A DNA stretch of 64,000 nucleotides, from contig WHUZ01000040.1 of NCBI GenBank assembly GCA_015179045.1, forward strand, positions 310,001-374,000, written 5' to 3'. Origin of the DNA: Kalaharituber pfeilii. Lineage: Eukaryota > Ascomycota > Pezizomycetes > Pezizales > Pezizaceae. Position 1 is the first letter of the stretch. The number at the start of each line of letters is the position of its first letter. The notes beneath the pieces are model-generated. The model saw only the letters and a program-made list of their open reading frames with translations. It searched no databases and was not told where the DNA came from. Positions 1-11,945 of this stretch are shown here, in pieces. Both the position numbers and the translations under genes were made by a program.

Positions 1-2061
1 TTGATATCATCATCACTCAGAAATACAAATTCGTCACCAAAAGAATGTGCACCAAAACCATATACTGAGGACAGATGTTTGCGAAATTGATGCAGTGCAG
101 ATTTCACAGCTTCTTGTTGTACTTTAGATGTGGGCGTTTTTCTCGGAGGAGCAGTATACACTTCGGAAACGTTTGGTGGCGGTAGCATGATAGGTCCTAT
201 GGTTTCCGCATAGTCGATCCTGGGGATTAGTCGTAAGTGACATCTATCGCAACACCTGGGGTCTGTTGCTGGAGCAAGTTCCTCAGGATCAGAAGACAGA
301 TATTGAAGGATGATTCGGCGTCGGCAACCATGAGTATTAATAAACCATAGCAAGGCTCGGTCAACGTTTTTCAGAACTGTGGCAGAATCACGTTTCCCGC
401 CAGAAATGGTTGCTTCCGGGGATACAGGATTTTGGACTAGAGATTCAAAATCTGTAGCTAAGGGCTCAGATTCTGTGAGTATCTCAGAATTTGGATCAGT
501 GTCAACATCTGGTGTTTCTGCAATTACTAAATCACTGTTGTCGGTCATTGCCACTTCAGTGGTGTTCGCAATGCGAACAATCCCGAAGTGTTCAAAACCC
601 TCGCGTACCCCTTCGTCAAATGCTTGAATCTGATCCCAAATTGTTTTAGATTCCGGCCCGTCAAATGCATTTTGATAAATCCGAAGTCCTGGGCCTGCAA
701 CCTTGCTCATTTCGGCATCCAATGCGGAGTTGTAGAACAAAATCGCTATTCCTTGTACATCTAAATTCCTTGCGCAACGGCCAGCTCTCTGCCAAAAACT
801 GGTTAGATTAACATGGCTGGGAATAGTCCACTGGATGATGACTTCCACATCTGCAACATCCACCCCCATTCCGGCTGCTTCAGTGCAAACCATGACCCTT
901 GTTCGTATGCCTGCATTTTTCTGAAAGTTCAACATAGTCATTTCTCTGCGTTCCTCACTTATAATAGTGGAAAAATCCATGATAAGTTCGCATCCTTGCA
1001 GCTCTGGGGCTAATCGTGCTTCCAACTGGTCCACAACTTGGCAAACAATTTCTCTTGAATCCACAAAGATCATTGTTTTTCTTATATCTGTGGCGGAAGT
1101 AGCACCTAATGATATAACGTTATTGAGTTCTCGGCGGGCCATGATATTCCCAAACTGAATTGGTACCGCGGTCAGGAAAACATTCGGGCGGTCAATGCTG
1201 TTTCTGATCAACGAAGTTTGACGCTGTAAACATAGAGTCTTATGCACAAAACTCAATGCGCGCTCGGACAACGTAGCTGATAATCCCATAATAGGAATTT
1301 TCGGGAAGAAACTACGGACCACTCCAAGGTCTGCGTAAGCTGTTCGGAATGTACGCCTGCGGGTATCCATAAGTATCGTAACAAGGGTTCTGGAGCGCCG
1401 CGTACACCTACCAAGTATAACATAAATGTACTTCATCCACAACTATACAACTCAACTTCTCTGCAAATACGCTGCCTTTCTTCTTTTTCCCTGTAACTTG
1501 AGTTCCTAACAATGTCCGGAAATTGCTGTCCCGACTGTTTATAAATTCCGGACCGACAAGAACGATAGAATAATCCCCTGCCGCTACACGTTTAATCAAA
1601 TCTTTATTATCTCTCATGGTTTTCTGAGTCAAGCGACATGACTTGACCCCAAGGCGTTCATTGGATTCAACTTGATCCTTCATGAGAGCTAATAGCGGAC
1701 TGATTACCAATACCACGGAATCAGGGTCTGAGATGGCAAGTGACTGATAGCATAACGTTTTACCGGAACCCGTCGCTGTGATAACCACTGTATCATGACC
1801 ATCTAGAACCTCAGAAGCTGCCATAATCTGCCATGATTTTTCTACCCAAGTGTTTTTTCGTGCCTCAAAGCGATCCGCAAGGTCCTTTCGAAGCTGCCTT
1901 GTGGTCGCAGTATTCCTGTGGTATATACGACGGAATTGCCCTGATTTGCTGACTTCATCTATGCGTTCCTCAGGCCACCCACTGGCATCCAATTCGATCT
2001 CACTCACTTCACCTTCACGTACTTCGGGACTCTCAGGCATAACTTTGGTTAAGCTGTCCAT
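1..2061 (-). CDS. RecQ-type ATP-dependent DNA helicase, C-terminus beyond window edge
   Basis: Superfamily 2 DNA helicase of the RecQ family, 3'-5' unwinding inferred from the family. Visible motifs in order are Walker A TATGSGKTLCYQ (I), VVISPLLALMKDQV (Ia), the DEVH box VVDEVHLC (II), MGLSATLS (III), TMIFVDSRE (IV), CTEAAGMGVDVADV (V) and the arginine-finger motif QRAGRCAR (VI). A RecQ zinc-binding segment follows (ALLWFINTHGCRR, then a CCDRC cluster near 245-330). A 55-nt GT-AG intron at 1357-1411 joins motif II to III in frame. The frame stays open to position 1, so the protein is at least 668 residues from the first in-frame ATG at 2061. The frame is also open to 2173 without an ATG, so an earlier exon is possible. 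It lies downstream of, and on the same strand as, the unknown gene at 2657-4751. Such helicases are often multicopy or telomere-linked in fungi; an intact example here is notable. Confidence 0.88.
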
Positions 2062-2175
2062 TGCACATGTGGCCAAATCGATGTTGATATTTTCCGAACT
2101 TGCCGGGCTCGCGGTTGCATCTCCCAACAAAAGTGTGATGGCCGGGCACCATCGGGGACGTAAAACAATAACAAA

Positions 2176-2656
2176 TCAAAACCGCCTGATTGCCGGATTG
2201 GGTAATTTGCGATGAACCAACCCGATCAGGTATCTATGGACCCGCTGGTCCCCGTCCCCTCGCCTTCCTTCTTCCAGCCTACTGCTACCTATCCACGTAC
2301 CTCTGAGCTCGGTCACCATACGCATAGCAGCCGCCTGCATCCCGGTTGCCGCCCCGCGGTTCGACCGCTTCCGAGCCCTTGGAACCTGAATCCCTCTTAG
2401 GGGAGATTGGCTCACTGCAGTGAAAGCACATATGCAAGATAGCCGATGGCGTCACAGTTACATAAAGGAGTACTCTATGAGCTATCTACATTTTAACCTA
2501 CTAATCTAAGCTAAGATTCCTCTTTAATGCGACCCACCTAGCCTTTCCCAGGAGATTCTAAAGCTACAAAGACCAAGCTTAACTTACATGAAACATTTCG
2601 CAGAGATGACAACCTCATGAACGCATACTTTGCTTTGGGCCACAGCCATTCAGCTC
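2176..2656. other. intergenic gap between unknown gene and helicase
   Basis: No coding region is supported. A 79-codon open frame on the minus strand (2176-2415) is Arg-rich and starts with GTG. It could be a 5' exon of the helicase, but I see no splice evidence linking them. Confidence 0.4.
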
Positions 2657-3956
2657 TCAATTGGGCTCAGCAGTACCATTTTCGATCCGGTCACATGTTC
2701 TGGCGAAAGCATCACTCTGGTTATTGGCCCCCCCAACGGGAGTAGTACTCCTGCTACTCATCACCCTCATCGACTCTGGCCCTCCTACCCCAACCACACT
2801 TCCTAGACGCTTTGCTACTCTCTCATTTGCATCCCCCAAGTTTCGCTTTCCATGATCATTTAGCAAGCCGGGCACGTCACTGCTACTGCCGTGCTGAATA
2901 CGGTTGTAGAGGTCTTCAATTCTGATATCCCTTCGACGATTATAGCTCGTAGTAGCCCCGGAATTAGCGAAGGTTGTAGATAGAGATGACGTCTTGACTT
3001 CGATTGCAGGTACTGCCGAATTGCTAGTCCTCATTGATTTTTCCAAAGCCACCCTTTCCTCTGCAGCGGAGTGATATTTATCTACTGCAATTGAGGTCCC
3101 AATGATCTTCAGTCTTGATTCTTTTTGAAGCTCCACCAAATCCGCAATCTGCTTAGCTAACCGAGCTTGACGTTGTTCCAACAGATAGAGTGCTTCATTG
3201 CCTCGTATATGTTCAGCTAGAACAACACGGATCGTCATATCAATTTTTCCCGCAGGAGACGTTTTAGCCCATTGAATTGCTTGCTCAGTGATGTAGTGTT
3301 CATCGTACTCCTCTGGCAACAGGCACTTTGTAATTTCTTGAATTTCGTCAATATCTTGAGCTACGGAAGCCCGCACCTTTTCCATTTCCTCAGGGCCCAA
3401 GATGTCATCAGTCCCGTCTTTAGTTCCCCAAATCATTGGAGTGCTAACATCGTATTCGGACCCAGGACCCTCCCAGAAATCCTGGTCAGCTATCACTTCC
3501 TTCTTTGACTTGACTTTGTTTGGCATAGCTCCTTTCTTTTTTACTACCTCTGAGTCTAGTCTCGTGACTACCTCAGGATTCTCTCCCCAACTGAGAATAT
3601 CGCCACTGGGATCAGCATCTCGATCACCACCCCCGCTCATTGAACAATTATCCAGGTATTGCACTTCCTCCTCATCTGCAGATGAAACCTCCAATTCTGA
3701 CTCCTTTGCTTTTGCAGCGAACTGTCCTTTAAGCCTGGCAATCAAAGATTTCACAACATCGTCACGCAATGCATTAGGATAACTCTCTAAGAAATTCTCC
3801 CAATCTTGAGCATCCATGCGGTTTTCCAAATAATTTTTTGGATGCAAGGTTGGCGGACTCGTCAAATCGGAGGTATCCCAGAAATCCCTTTGGCGGTAGG
3901 CAATTGAAACACCACGTTGCCCTGCCATGGCGAACAGCTACAAGCGGGGTCACGTG

Positions 3957-3990
<34 letters not shown>

Positions 3991-4751
3991 AACACCACGT
4001 TGCGCAGCATTAGCTTTCATTACATAATTGATGTAAGAGGCTATCAAAGCGTAGCTTGTTTGTTTCAAGTGATCATGAAAGTGCCTACTGAGTCCGTCAC
4101 CTTTTCCCCATGAGGATGCTTGGAAGTACCCTGGGGAAATCGTAAATGTGCAATATTTCCAAATAGCCCCCACTTCGGCTGCACTCAAATGTAACCATTC
4201 CGCAACGTCCTCTGCGGTTACTTTTGGAAGACATCTCTTGTTATTTCTTTGTCTAGAATATTCCATATAGCTCAATTAGTATTTTTCCAACACCAGTCAT
4301 GAGTATGATTAAGAACTTACCTCGTAAGAGTTGTCTCTTGTGCGTGAGCCAACCCATCCACTGAAGTAAGCCAGGTTTTTGCAAGTGCTTCGTGAATCTC
4401 GAAAGCGGCATCTTGCAACTCTCGCTGATAGGTCCGCACATTCACCATCTCCTTATTAACTGCAATCACTCCTTTACTTGTAGGAATAACAGCGTTAAGA
4501 AGCTTCTTCAAAGATTTGTCGCCGAGATGTCTGAAGCGAAGAAATAAAACAGCAATCACGAATCGCATCTTTCCATTCCATTCCTCAGAGGTTTTGGAGG
4601 CTCTTTCTTGGAGGTACTCATCGAGGTCTTCGACGAAGTACTCCTTTTTGTCTGACTTCAGTTCAACTTCTGCTGTATGTTCCATGATAACTGACGAATC
4701 ACCTTTAGATGCTGACCTATTTTGACGTCCGGAAACGCGGCGGCCACTCAT
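2657..4751 (-). pseudogene. unknown two-exon gene disrupted by an 83-bp retroinsertion
   Basis: I do not recognise the family. Exon 1 runs from ATG 4751 to 4321. A 68-nt GT-AG intron (4253-4320) follows, and exon 2 runs from 4252 to the stop at 2657. Removing one 15-bp duplication and the 68-bp insert at 3921-3988 restores a single frame of about 647 codons across the junction, so the disruption is this one event. The N-terminus is basic and Ser-rich; residues about 50-140 look like an alpha-helical domain. A segment rich in aromatic residues follows (EDVAEWLHLSAAEVGAIWKY), then an acidic, Ser-rich linker, a coiled-coil-like stretch (YLLEQRQARLAKQIADL) and a low-complexity tail. It is upstream of and co-oriented with the RecQ helicase, so the two may be one module. 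Function unknown. Confidence 0.7.
3921..3988 (+). mobile_element. family A micro-insertion (3' hairpin plus poly(A))
   Basis: The insert begins CCTGCCATGGCGAACAGC and ends in GTCACGTG plus a run of about 33 A. The perfect 15-bp target-site duplication GAAACACCACGTTGC lies at 3906-3920 and 3989-4003. The core matches the 3' end of the full-length LINE at 32350-39625, so it is a retroinsertion reduced to about 36 nt plus tail. It frameshifts the gene at 2657-4751. Confidence 0.9.
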
Positions 4752-4949
4752 AGTGATTATTTGGACTGGGAAGAGATCTTGCAGGGGGGTACGCAGGGGT
4801 GTCAAGTAGGCCTAGGTTTGTTATGGTTTGAGATGTTTATGTTGTCACTCTTGTGTACTAGTTTGTTTATGTATGTACATAGCTCGTCGGAAAGTCACCA
4901 AGGCACGTTTCCGCCCAGCAAAACTTGTCGCTAACAAAAGCGGGCTAAG

Positions 4950-5032
4950 ATCTCCCAGACGCTCCTAAGCGGAGCAACACCATGCATGAAAGTCCGCTTA
5001 GTCAGCGTCTGGTTACGAGACTAGCGGAATAA
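4950..5032. repeat. imperfect hairpin repeat, shared with two other loci
   Basis: The arms at about 4952-4971 (CCAGACGCTCCTAAGCGGA) and 4994-5014 (TCCGCTTAGTCAGCGTCTGG) are inverted and nearly complementary. Related CTCGTAACCAGAC plus TTAGTCAGCG sequences occur near 45075 and 58110, so this is a dispersed repeat rather than a chance palindrome. Its nature is unknown. Confidence 0.5.
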
Positions 5033-5096
5033 TTCTCTTGCTTAGACTGGAGGGTTTGTACCGTCGCTTGAATTAACGTTTGTAACAAGCTTGATT

Positions 5097-5319
5097 ATTT
5101 TTTTTTTTTAATATCTTTACTCGCTAAGGGCTATGGCGAGATTAAGTACATAGGAGGTAGGAAATAGATAGAACAAATGATTTATGGTTATCATCTCCCG
5201 CCCACTCCAGCATCTCGACCAGCAGGACTCCCGCCCTCCTTCCCCTCTGGTGGGTCCCTCCGAGCATCCGCCCCCCCTGGCCACTTTTCAGTCTCCATAC
5301 TCCGCACTCGTTCCAGATG
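5097..5319 (-). mobile_element. family B LINE fragment: ORF2 C-terminus plus 3' UTR
   Basis: The 13-bp duplication AACAAGCTTGATT flanks the copy at 5084-5096 and 5320-5332. On the minus strand it encodes a zinc-knuckle-like tail with C..W...R spacing ending in EMLEWAG. The 3' UTR with a relic of the family B hairpin and a short oligo(T) (poly(A) complement) follow. It is a 5'-truncated copy. Confidence 0.8.
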
Positions 5320-5332
5320 AACAAGCTTGATT

Positions 5333-6891
5333 GATGGCACTCCGCGCCCGCATAATCACAGGGGGGGGGATGCCCAAGGTTATTCCACCCTTGCGCAATC
5401 ATAACGCTTGGATTGGCTGTTATCTTTGTTTGTGCTCGGCGATGCTGTGGAGTTGTGGAGCGCCAAGGTACTCACATGGACTCACGTGGGCCCAAAAAGT
5501 GGTGTTGAAAAACGCCGATTAGTTTGTGGAAATTGTTCATGGGGAACGAACGCACATAATATTTCCGCAGATTTAAAAACTAACATACAGCGCGGGACTG
5601 ATACACTCGTATAGAATAGAACTACTTTAAAAAAAAAAAAAAAAAAAAATTGCATCCACCCGAAAGGCTCTAGCATCGCGCAAAGTCGCAGCCTGTATGC
5701 GGTGTTACGTGACCCCTACCTCCTGAGCCGTATGATAAAATCGTCACCTCCCCACCCCAAAAATCGTGGAAGACCCTCACGATCATAAAAGAGCAGCCGC
5801 TACTATACATAGAAAATTAATAAGGTGTCGCTTCCCCATGGCAGCCAATAAATTGAAGCTGTTGGTGAAGGAGCTATATCCATATCGAGCTAGCAGAGTG
5901 ACTAAGTTAGGAAGAGCGGGCTGAAAAGGCATTGAACTAGTAAAAAATCATCGAGTTGCAATTGGTGAAACCAAAGGGCGTCAAGGAGCGTCCACAGAGT
6001 GCTGTCAAAAGTGGTAGAGCAGTATCCTAGTGTAGGAACCATTGTTTACTCGAGTATTGTTGCGTCTCTAACTCCGTTGGAACGCCATTGGCCACTAAGT
6101 TACTTCTCAGGCTCCAGTTAAGTAGGGGTGCTACAATCAATAAATAAATAAACAATGTCCTATACAATGAGATAACTACTCTTTTATCATCTCAATAGCC
6201 CTTCAATTATATTTCCAGCTTGATAGTTATAGTTTTCTAAAATTTTGATAGTATCTCTACAAGCTTGATACCTTGCTGCCAGGTAGTCCCAGTTTGAGGC
6301 AACATCTTATAAGTTTTCTATGTCTAGTATTATATATATTATACAGTTTATATTTACATCTTACAATTGCAAGAGTCTTTTGAGTAGATTCGAGTGGTTA
6401 GTTTTATTTTCTTCCAGGTATATGATTCTAGAGAATTTCAGGTGTGAGAGTTTTGTGATGGTTGTGTGGTTGCGGTGGTTGCATGTTTGTATGTGTCGAA
6501 AAAATTGTATGGTTTCTCATACAAAAAGTTCGCAAGACTTTTGGCCCCTGAACCATGTCGCTTTTCGAGCTCCATAGCAGCTGGGTACGTAACTTGGGAA
6601 CTGCACGTGAGTACCTTGGTGCTGCATAATTCGCCAAACTTTCCGGCACCCCCGTAGCCAAAGGAGTCCTGGGTCCAGCATGCAGTCAGCCAACCACGAT
6701 TCAGGGATGGCAGCTTGGGAGGAGAAAACTACTTCATGACAATAAATGCGGGGTTTTACCAATATCGCAAGGGAATAAAGAATCGCTAATCGTCGCCCAC
6801 AACATCATATCGAAAATAGGCAGCCTCCTTTGTGAAGTTTCGCATTCAATACCTCTGAGAATTGTGTGAAATCCCCGACACGGCATTTCCA
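5333..6891. other. gene-free stretch with old retro-relics
   Basis: An A-run at about 5629-5649 and a family A-like 3' end (GTGTTACGTGA near 5701) are visible, without clear duplications. The rest has no coding region or repeat I can support. Confidence 0.4.
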
Positions 6892-9800
6892 ATGGATAAT
6901 CCGGAGCCCGGAAGTCCAGGAGGGTTCCACTTAAGTTTGAAGAACAAAGCGCTGAATGTCGGGCGTGGGATCAAGGCAGTTTTCAAAACCAGCGACACTT
7001 TATCTCCGCCACTTGACACGCACCTATCTCGACCGACATCTCCAGTCGGAAAAAAGGGAAACCTGAGAGCCAGCAGCGCCCCTCCCCGATTAATAGGCTC
7101 ACGCCTGCTCCTCCTCGCATAACCTCACAAGAACAGTCACAGGCATCTGAATGCACAGTTACTACACCCATACCACCACAATCAGCACAATTACATACCA
7201 ACGACAATTCTTCGTCATGCGGTACATCGCATTCACCGGAGGAGCAAGCAGATCTTCCAACTGTTCAGCAGAAGATAGAGAACAAACAACGCGATGCTAT
7301 TGAAGATATAATTAAGGATTTACAGTCTGCTAAGGATAAAAGCAAAGAGGAGCAATGGAAATACAAGAACAGCGATGGTGAGCTTGTTCCTGTAGTGGAC
7401 AAGATAGGTCGGATCCTAAAAGGCTTGGAGACCTACGCATCAATTGTCGATGTTGCAATACAGCATAGTCCTGAAACTACTGCTCTCGTGTGGGCTAGTG
7501 TTAGGATGATTTTGAAGGTTGGTCGTGAAATCATCTTGCATGAAGCTGTGATTAATCATGAATATAGGTCGCCCTCAATTACGTTGAATTAATGGAAAAT
7601 TTGGAATGGGCAACTGCAACCATTATTGATAGCATGGCCACGTGTGAATTCTACGCCCGTATCTATAAGGATGTATCGCTGGAGGTCACATTGCATTCGG
7701 ATTTAACAGCGGAGGATTTTAAATGCAAGTTGGATTCTGCTTTAGGAGAACTTTATACTGTGGTGCGGGAATTTGCAGTTGAAGTACAAAAATATTTCAG
7801 TACTTTGGCATCGGGTAGGACATTCGGCTTCTTTAATTTTGCACTTCACTAATAGGACCGAAATTTAGGCGGAATAAAGATTCGAAGTATTTTTATGCCT
7901 TTTCAAGTGGTTATGACACCATACATCGAGAAAATAATCGATAAGAAAAAGGTTATTCGAGAGTGTGCGGACGGGGCTACAATGAAACGGATCATGAGTA
8001 AGAGCGCCCAATGCACGTACAACTTTGATAATAAGCATGTTTTCCTAATGAAAATAGAGAATTCCAATCAACTTGAGCGGATAGACCGTGTGGTGAATGA
8101 TATAAAGCGGGAAATGGAACCTTTGACCAGGCTAGAGGGTGAGTTTATGGCAATATCATGATTCATCCGCACGATCCTGCAATTAATACCAAGTGCCATA
8201 AAACAAATTCAGATATCTACACTTCAGTCAAGAAAATCGAAGATCTGTTAAACGGGATTAGTACGTTGCATGCGATACCCTTGGTATATGCTGAGTATTA
8301 ACTTCCGATTAGAACAGGATCAGCATCAAACACTATTTGGTGCATCTGAGTTAGAGCAGCTTAAGCACAACTACCTCGATAGATATCAACTGGAGGAGTT
8401 TAAACTGGACCTATATATTCCGGCAGAAGGAATGAGACACCAGCATGACAACGAACGTTTTGATCTGCTAGAGGCTATTCAAAATTTCCTGTCGGACGCT
8501 GCACCACAAAAGGTTTGCCTGATTCAAGGTGCTGCAGGATCCGGAAAGTCAACATTCAACCATTATCTTGCTCGCAAGCTATGGTCTGACTATGATAAGC
8601 GTGACACTCCCAAGCAAGCAACCGCCGCAATTCCGTTATTCATTCCACTGTTCATGTTCTGTACACCAGGAAAAGAAAAACACGAAGATACGATAACTAC
8701 GTTTTTTATCAAACATGGTTTTCACGAAGATCAAATAAAGCTGGCACGAAAGAAGCAGCAATTCGTCTTTATCTTGGACGGCTATGATGAAGTTGAGAAG
8801 CGGGACCGCAATTTTTATACAGAAAACGAACTTGACCTATGGAACGCTAAAGTCATCATCACAAGCCGACCTGAGTATTTACCCTTGAGTTACCAAAGCA
8901 AGTTTTACCCCCACGGTCAGCCTCTGCTCCTGCAAGAATATTGGCTTGCGCCCTTTTCGAAGTCAAGCATTCGGCGGTATATTTCACAATATATACAGGC
9001 TAAGCCTACTGGCCGTTCAGTTGAGGATTATGAACAGTATATAATGAAACCTGACGTGTGTTCATTAATCAGCAATCCTTTCCTCCTCCGGATGATGATG
9101 ACCGTGGCGCCAGCTCAGAATAAAGACAAACTCAAGCGCATGAACTTGTACAAACAGTTCATCGATGATTGGCTTGAGAAGGCAAAGGCCCGTTTAGATA
9201 CCATTCAGTTATCAGACAGTCACCGTGATGCGTATAACCATTTAGAGCAGAATGAATTCAGTTTGCAAGCACGACACTTCTGTCAACAGTTCGCACTAGC
9301 TTTGTATCGTCATCAAGTGCTAGAAGCAACCTACGCCCCCAGTGTCCTCTTCCATAGGAACTCCCATTCACAGAATCAGTCTATCTGGAAAGCGTTTTTA
9401 GGCAATGATGACGACGCAACACAGCTTTTACGCTTCAGTTCACCGCTGATTCGGCAGAGTCACTCATATCGATTCTTACATAAATCGCTGCGGGACTATT
9501 TGGTAGCCGAAGTAGTTTGGCAAGATGAGTTACTTGAACAAGGTAACACTGATGCGCTGATCAATGAGTTTCATCTTGTTGAGGATCCTGGTGTTCTTGA
9601 TTTCATTGTCGAACAAGTTAAAGATACCATCTCTGTGCAAGACAGTCTATTAACATTGATTGAGCGATCGAAATCGGATGTTCATTTTTCAAGAGCTGCA
9701 GCAAATGCGATTACAATTCTAGTGAGGGCTGGAAGAAACTTTACGGGTTATGATTTGCGTGGAATTCGGATTGCAGGAGCTGATCTAAGCGGTGGCTGGT

Positions 9801-11945
9801 TTGATAGGGCTCAACTGCAAAATGCAGATCTACATCAGGTTCGTTTCTTGGTTTGAATTTTTTTAAAAGTATGCTTCTCGCATCTGACCTAATTTACCGC
9901 AAGTAGGTTCGGATGCATCGAACCTGGCTTAGAGAGGCAGACTTGAGGGAAGCTAGCATGCAGCATGTGTCGTTTGGCGAGAGACCTTTCATGAAGCTAC
10001 CAGAATCTGCGGGGGTATATTCCTGTTGCTTCTCCCCTGACGGCCAGCTGCTTGCTTCAGGCAGTGTAGATAGCACTGTGCGGCTGTGGTCAGTTCAACG
10101 TTCAGAGGTTGTCTATACCTTCGAAGGCCACAATGATAATGTATGCAGTGTGGCCTTTTCCCCTGACGGTCAGCTGCTTGCTTCAGGCAGTGCTGATAGC
10201 ACTGTGCGGCTGTGGTCAGTTCAACGTTCAGAGGTTGTCTATACCTTCGAAGGCCACAATAATGGGGTATGGAGTGTGGCTTTTCCCCTGACGGTCAGCT
10301 GCTTGCTTCAGGCAGTGGTGATAGCACTGTGCGGCTGTGGTCAGTTGAACGTCAAGAGGTTGTCTATACCTTCGAAGGCCACAATGATGGGGTATGGAGT
10401 GTGGCCTTTTCCCCTGACGGTCAGCTGCTTGCTTCAGGCAGCGATGATAGCACTGTGCGGCTGTGGTCAGTTCAACGTCAAGAGGTTGTGCATACCTTCG
10501 AAGGCCACGATGGCTGGGTATGGAGTGTGGCCTTTTCCCCTGATGGCCAGCTGCTTGCTTCAGGCAGTGATGATAGCACAGTGCGATTGTGGTCAGTTCA
10601 ACGTCAAGAGGTCGTCCATACCTTCGAAGGCCACAATGGCTGGGTACGGACTGTGGCCTTTTCCCCTGACGGTGACCTGCTTGCTTCAAGCAGTGCTGAT
10701 GGCACTGTGCGGCTGTGGTCAGTTCAACGTCAAGAGGTTGTGCATACCTTCGAAGGCCAAAATGATGGGGCATCGAATGTGGCCTTTTCCCCTGACGGTG
10801 ACCTGCTTGCTTCAGGCAGTGCTGATAGCACTGTGCGGCTGTGGTCAGTTCAACGTCAACAGGTTGTCCATAGCTTTGAAGGCCACAATGACTGGGTATG
10901 GATCGTGGCCTTTTCGCCTGATGGCCAGGTGCTTGCTTCAGGTGGCAAGGATAGCACTGTGCGCCTTTGGTCAGTTCAACGTCAAGAGGTTGTCTATACC
11001 TTTGAAGGCTACAATGACTGGGTACGGACTGTGGCCTTTTCTCCTGATGGCCAGCTGCTTGCTTCAGGCAGCAATGATACCACAGTGCGGCTGTGGTCAG
11101 TTCAACGTCCAGAGGTTGTCTATACCTTCGAAGGCCACAATGATGAGGTACGTAGTGTGACCTTTTCCCCTGATGGCCAGCTGCTTGCTTCAGGCAGTGA
11201 TGATTGCACTGTGAAGCTGTGGTCAGTTCAACGTCAAGAGGTCGTCCATACCTTCGAAGGCCACAATGACTGGGTACGTAGTGTGGCCTTTTCCCCTGAT
11301 GGCCAGCTGCTTGCTTCAGGCAGTGGTGATAGCACTGTGCGGCTGTGGTCAGTTCAACATCAAGAGGTTGTGCATACCTTCGAAGGCCACGATGGCTGGG
11401 TATGGAGTGTGGCCTTTTCCCCTGATGGCCAGCTGCTTGCTTCAGGCAGTGATGATAGCACTGTGCGGCTGTGGTCAGTTCAACGTCAAGAGGTTGTCCA
11501 TACCTTCGAAGGCCACAATGACTGGGTACGGAGTGTGGCCTTTTCCCCTGACGGTCAGCTGCTTGCTTCAGGCAGCGATGATAACACTTTGCGGTTGTGG
11601 GCAACCTCCTCCAGACAAGCAGTTGCCTGCCTTAACTCTTTCGATATCATCTTATCTCTTTCTTGGGTTATCGGTCCCACTGCTCTTCAACTTGCAGTAG
11701 GTGGTGATCGTGGAGTCCGTGTATGGGAGATCCAGCACAAAGCGCAGTCCCAATTCGAGCGTCATCCTTTGTATATCACCTGTCAATGGGCATCATACCA
11801 GAACGAACTGGTCCTCGAAAATGCGAAAATCCAGGGTGTAACCGGGCTCGATACCCTTAATCTTCGGGTACTTAAACAGCGCGGAGCAGTCGGGGAACCT
11901 GCGATGGAACCGGCTACGGGAGAAGCTGTCGCGGAAATACAATGA
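6892..11945 (+). pseudogene. NACHT-WD40 NLR (STAND) gene with several frameshifts
   Basis: Fungal NLR-like STAND protein; relatives (HET-E/HNWD type) act in non-self recognition and cell death, so that role is inferred. Order: a Ser/Pro-rich N-terminus (ATG 6892); an alpha-helical N-terminal domain at 7395-8160 resembling those before fungal NACHT domains (HSPETTALVWASVRMILKV, IRECADGATMKRI); NACHT at 8300-9500 with Walker A GAAGSGKST and Walker B FVFILDGYDEV; a short pentapeptide-like stretch; then 13 WD40 units. Likely introns are about 7821-7870, 8139-8227 and 9839-9906 (CAG before, GTAG acceptor). Breaks: a shift at the A-run near 7053, about 17 extra bases near 7567, a shift near 8280, and loss of one base near 10279 in the third WD unit. 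NACHT and the last 11 WD units are each long open frames. Either a young pseudogene or uncorrected indels. Confidence 0.85.
10015..11620 (+). repeat. array of 13 near-identical WD40 units, 126 bp each
   Basis: Each 42-residue unit carries the signature TVRLWSVQRQEVV, TFEGHND and FSPDGQLLASGS. Units differ at only a few positions, often the same ones (HND/DGW, GSADS/GSDDS/GSGDS). Such high internal identity is typical of fungal NLR arrays that expand and shuffle by recombination. The unit near 10279 has lost one C relative to its sisters, which causes the frameshift. Confidence 0.92.

Noticed and set aside
10228..11604. 458-codon antisense frame across the WD40 array
   Set aside because: Shadow of the 126-bp coding repeat; the repeat length is a multiple of three, so antisense stays open.
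10015..11620. Regular repeats that could be mistaken for a CRISPR-like array
   Set aside because: Units are in-frame WD40 coding repeats without variable spacers, in a eukaryotic genome.
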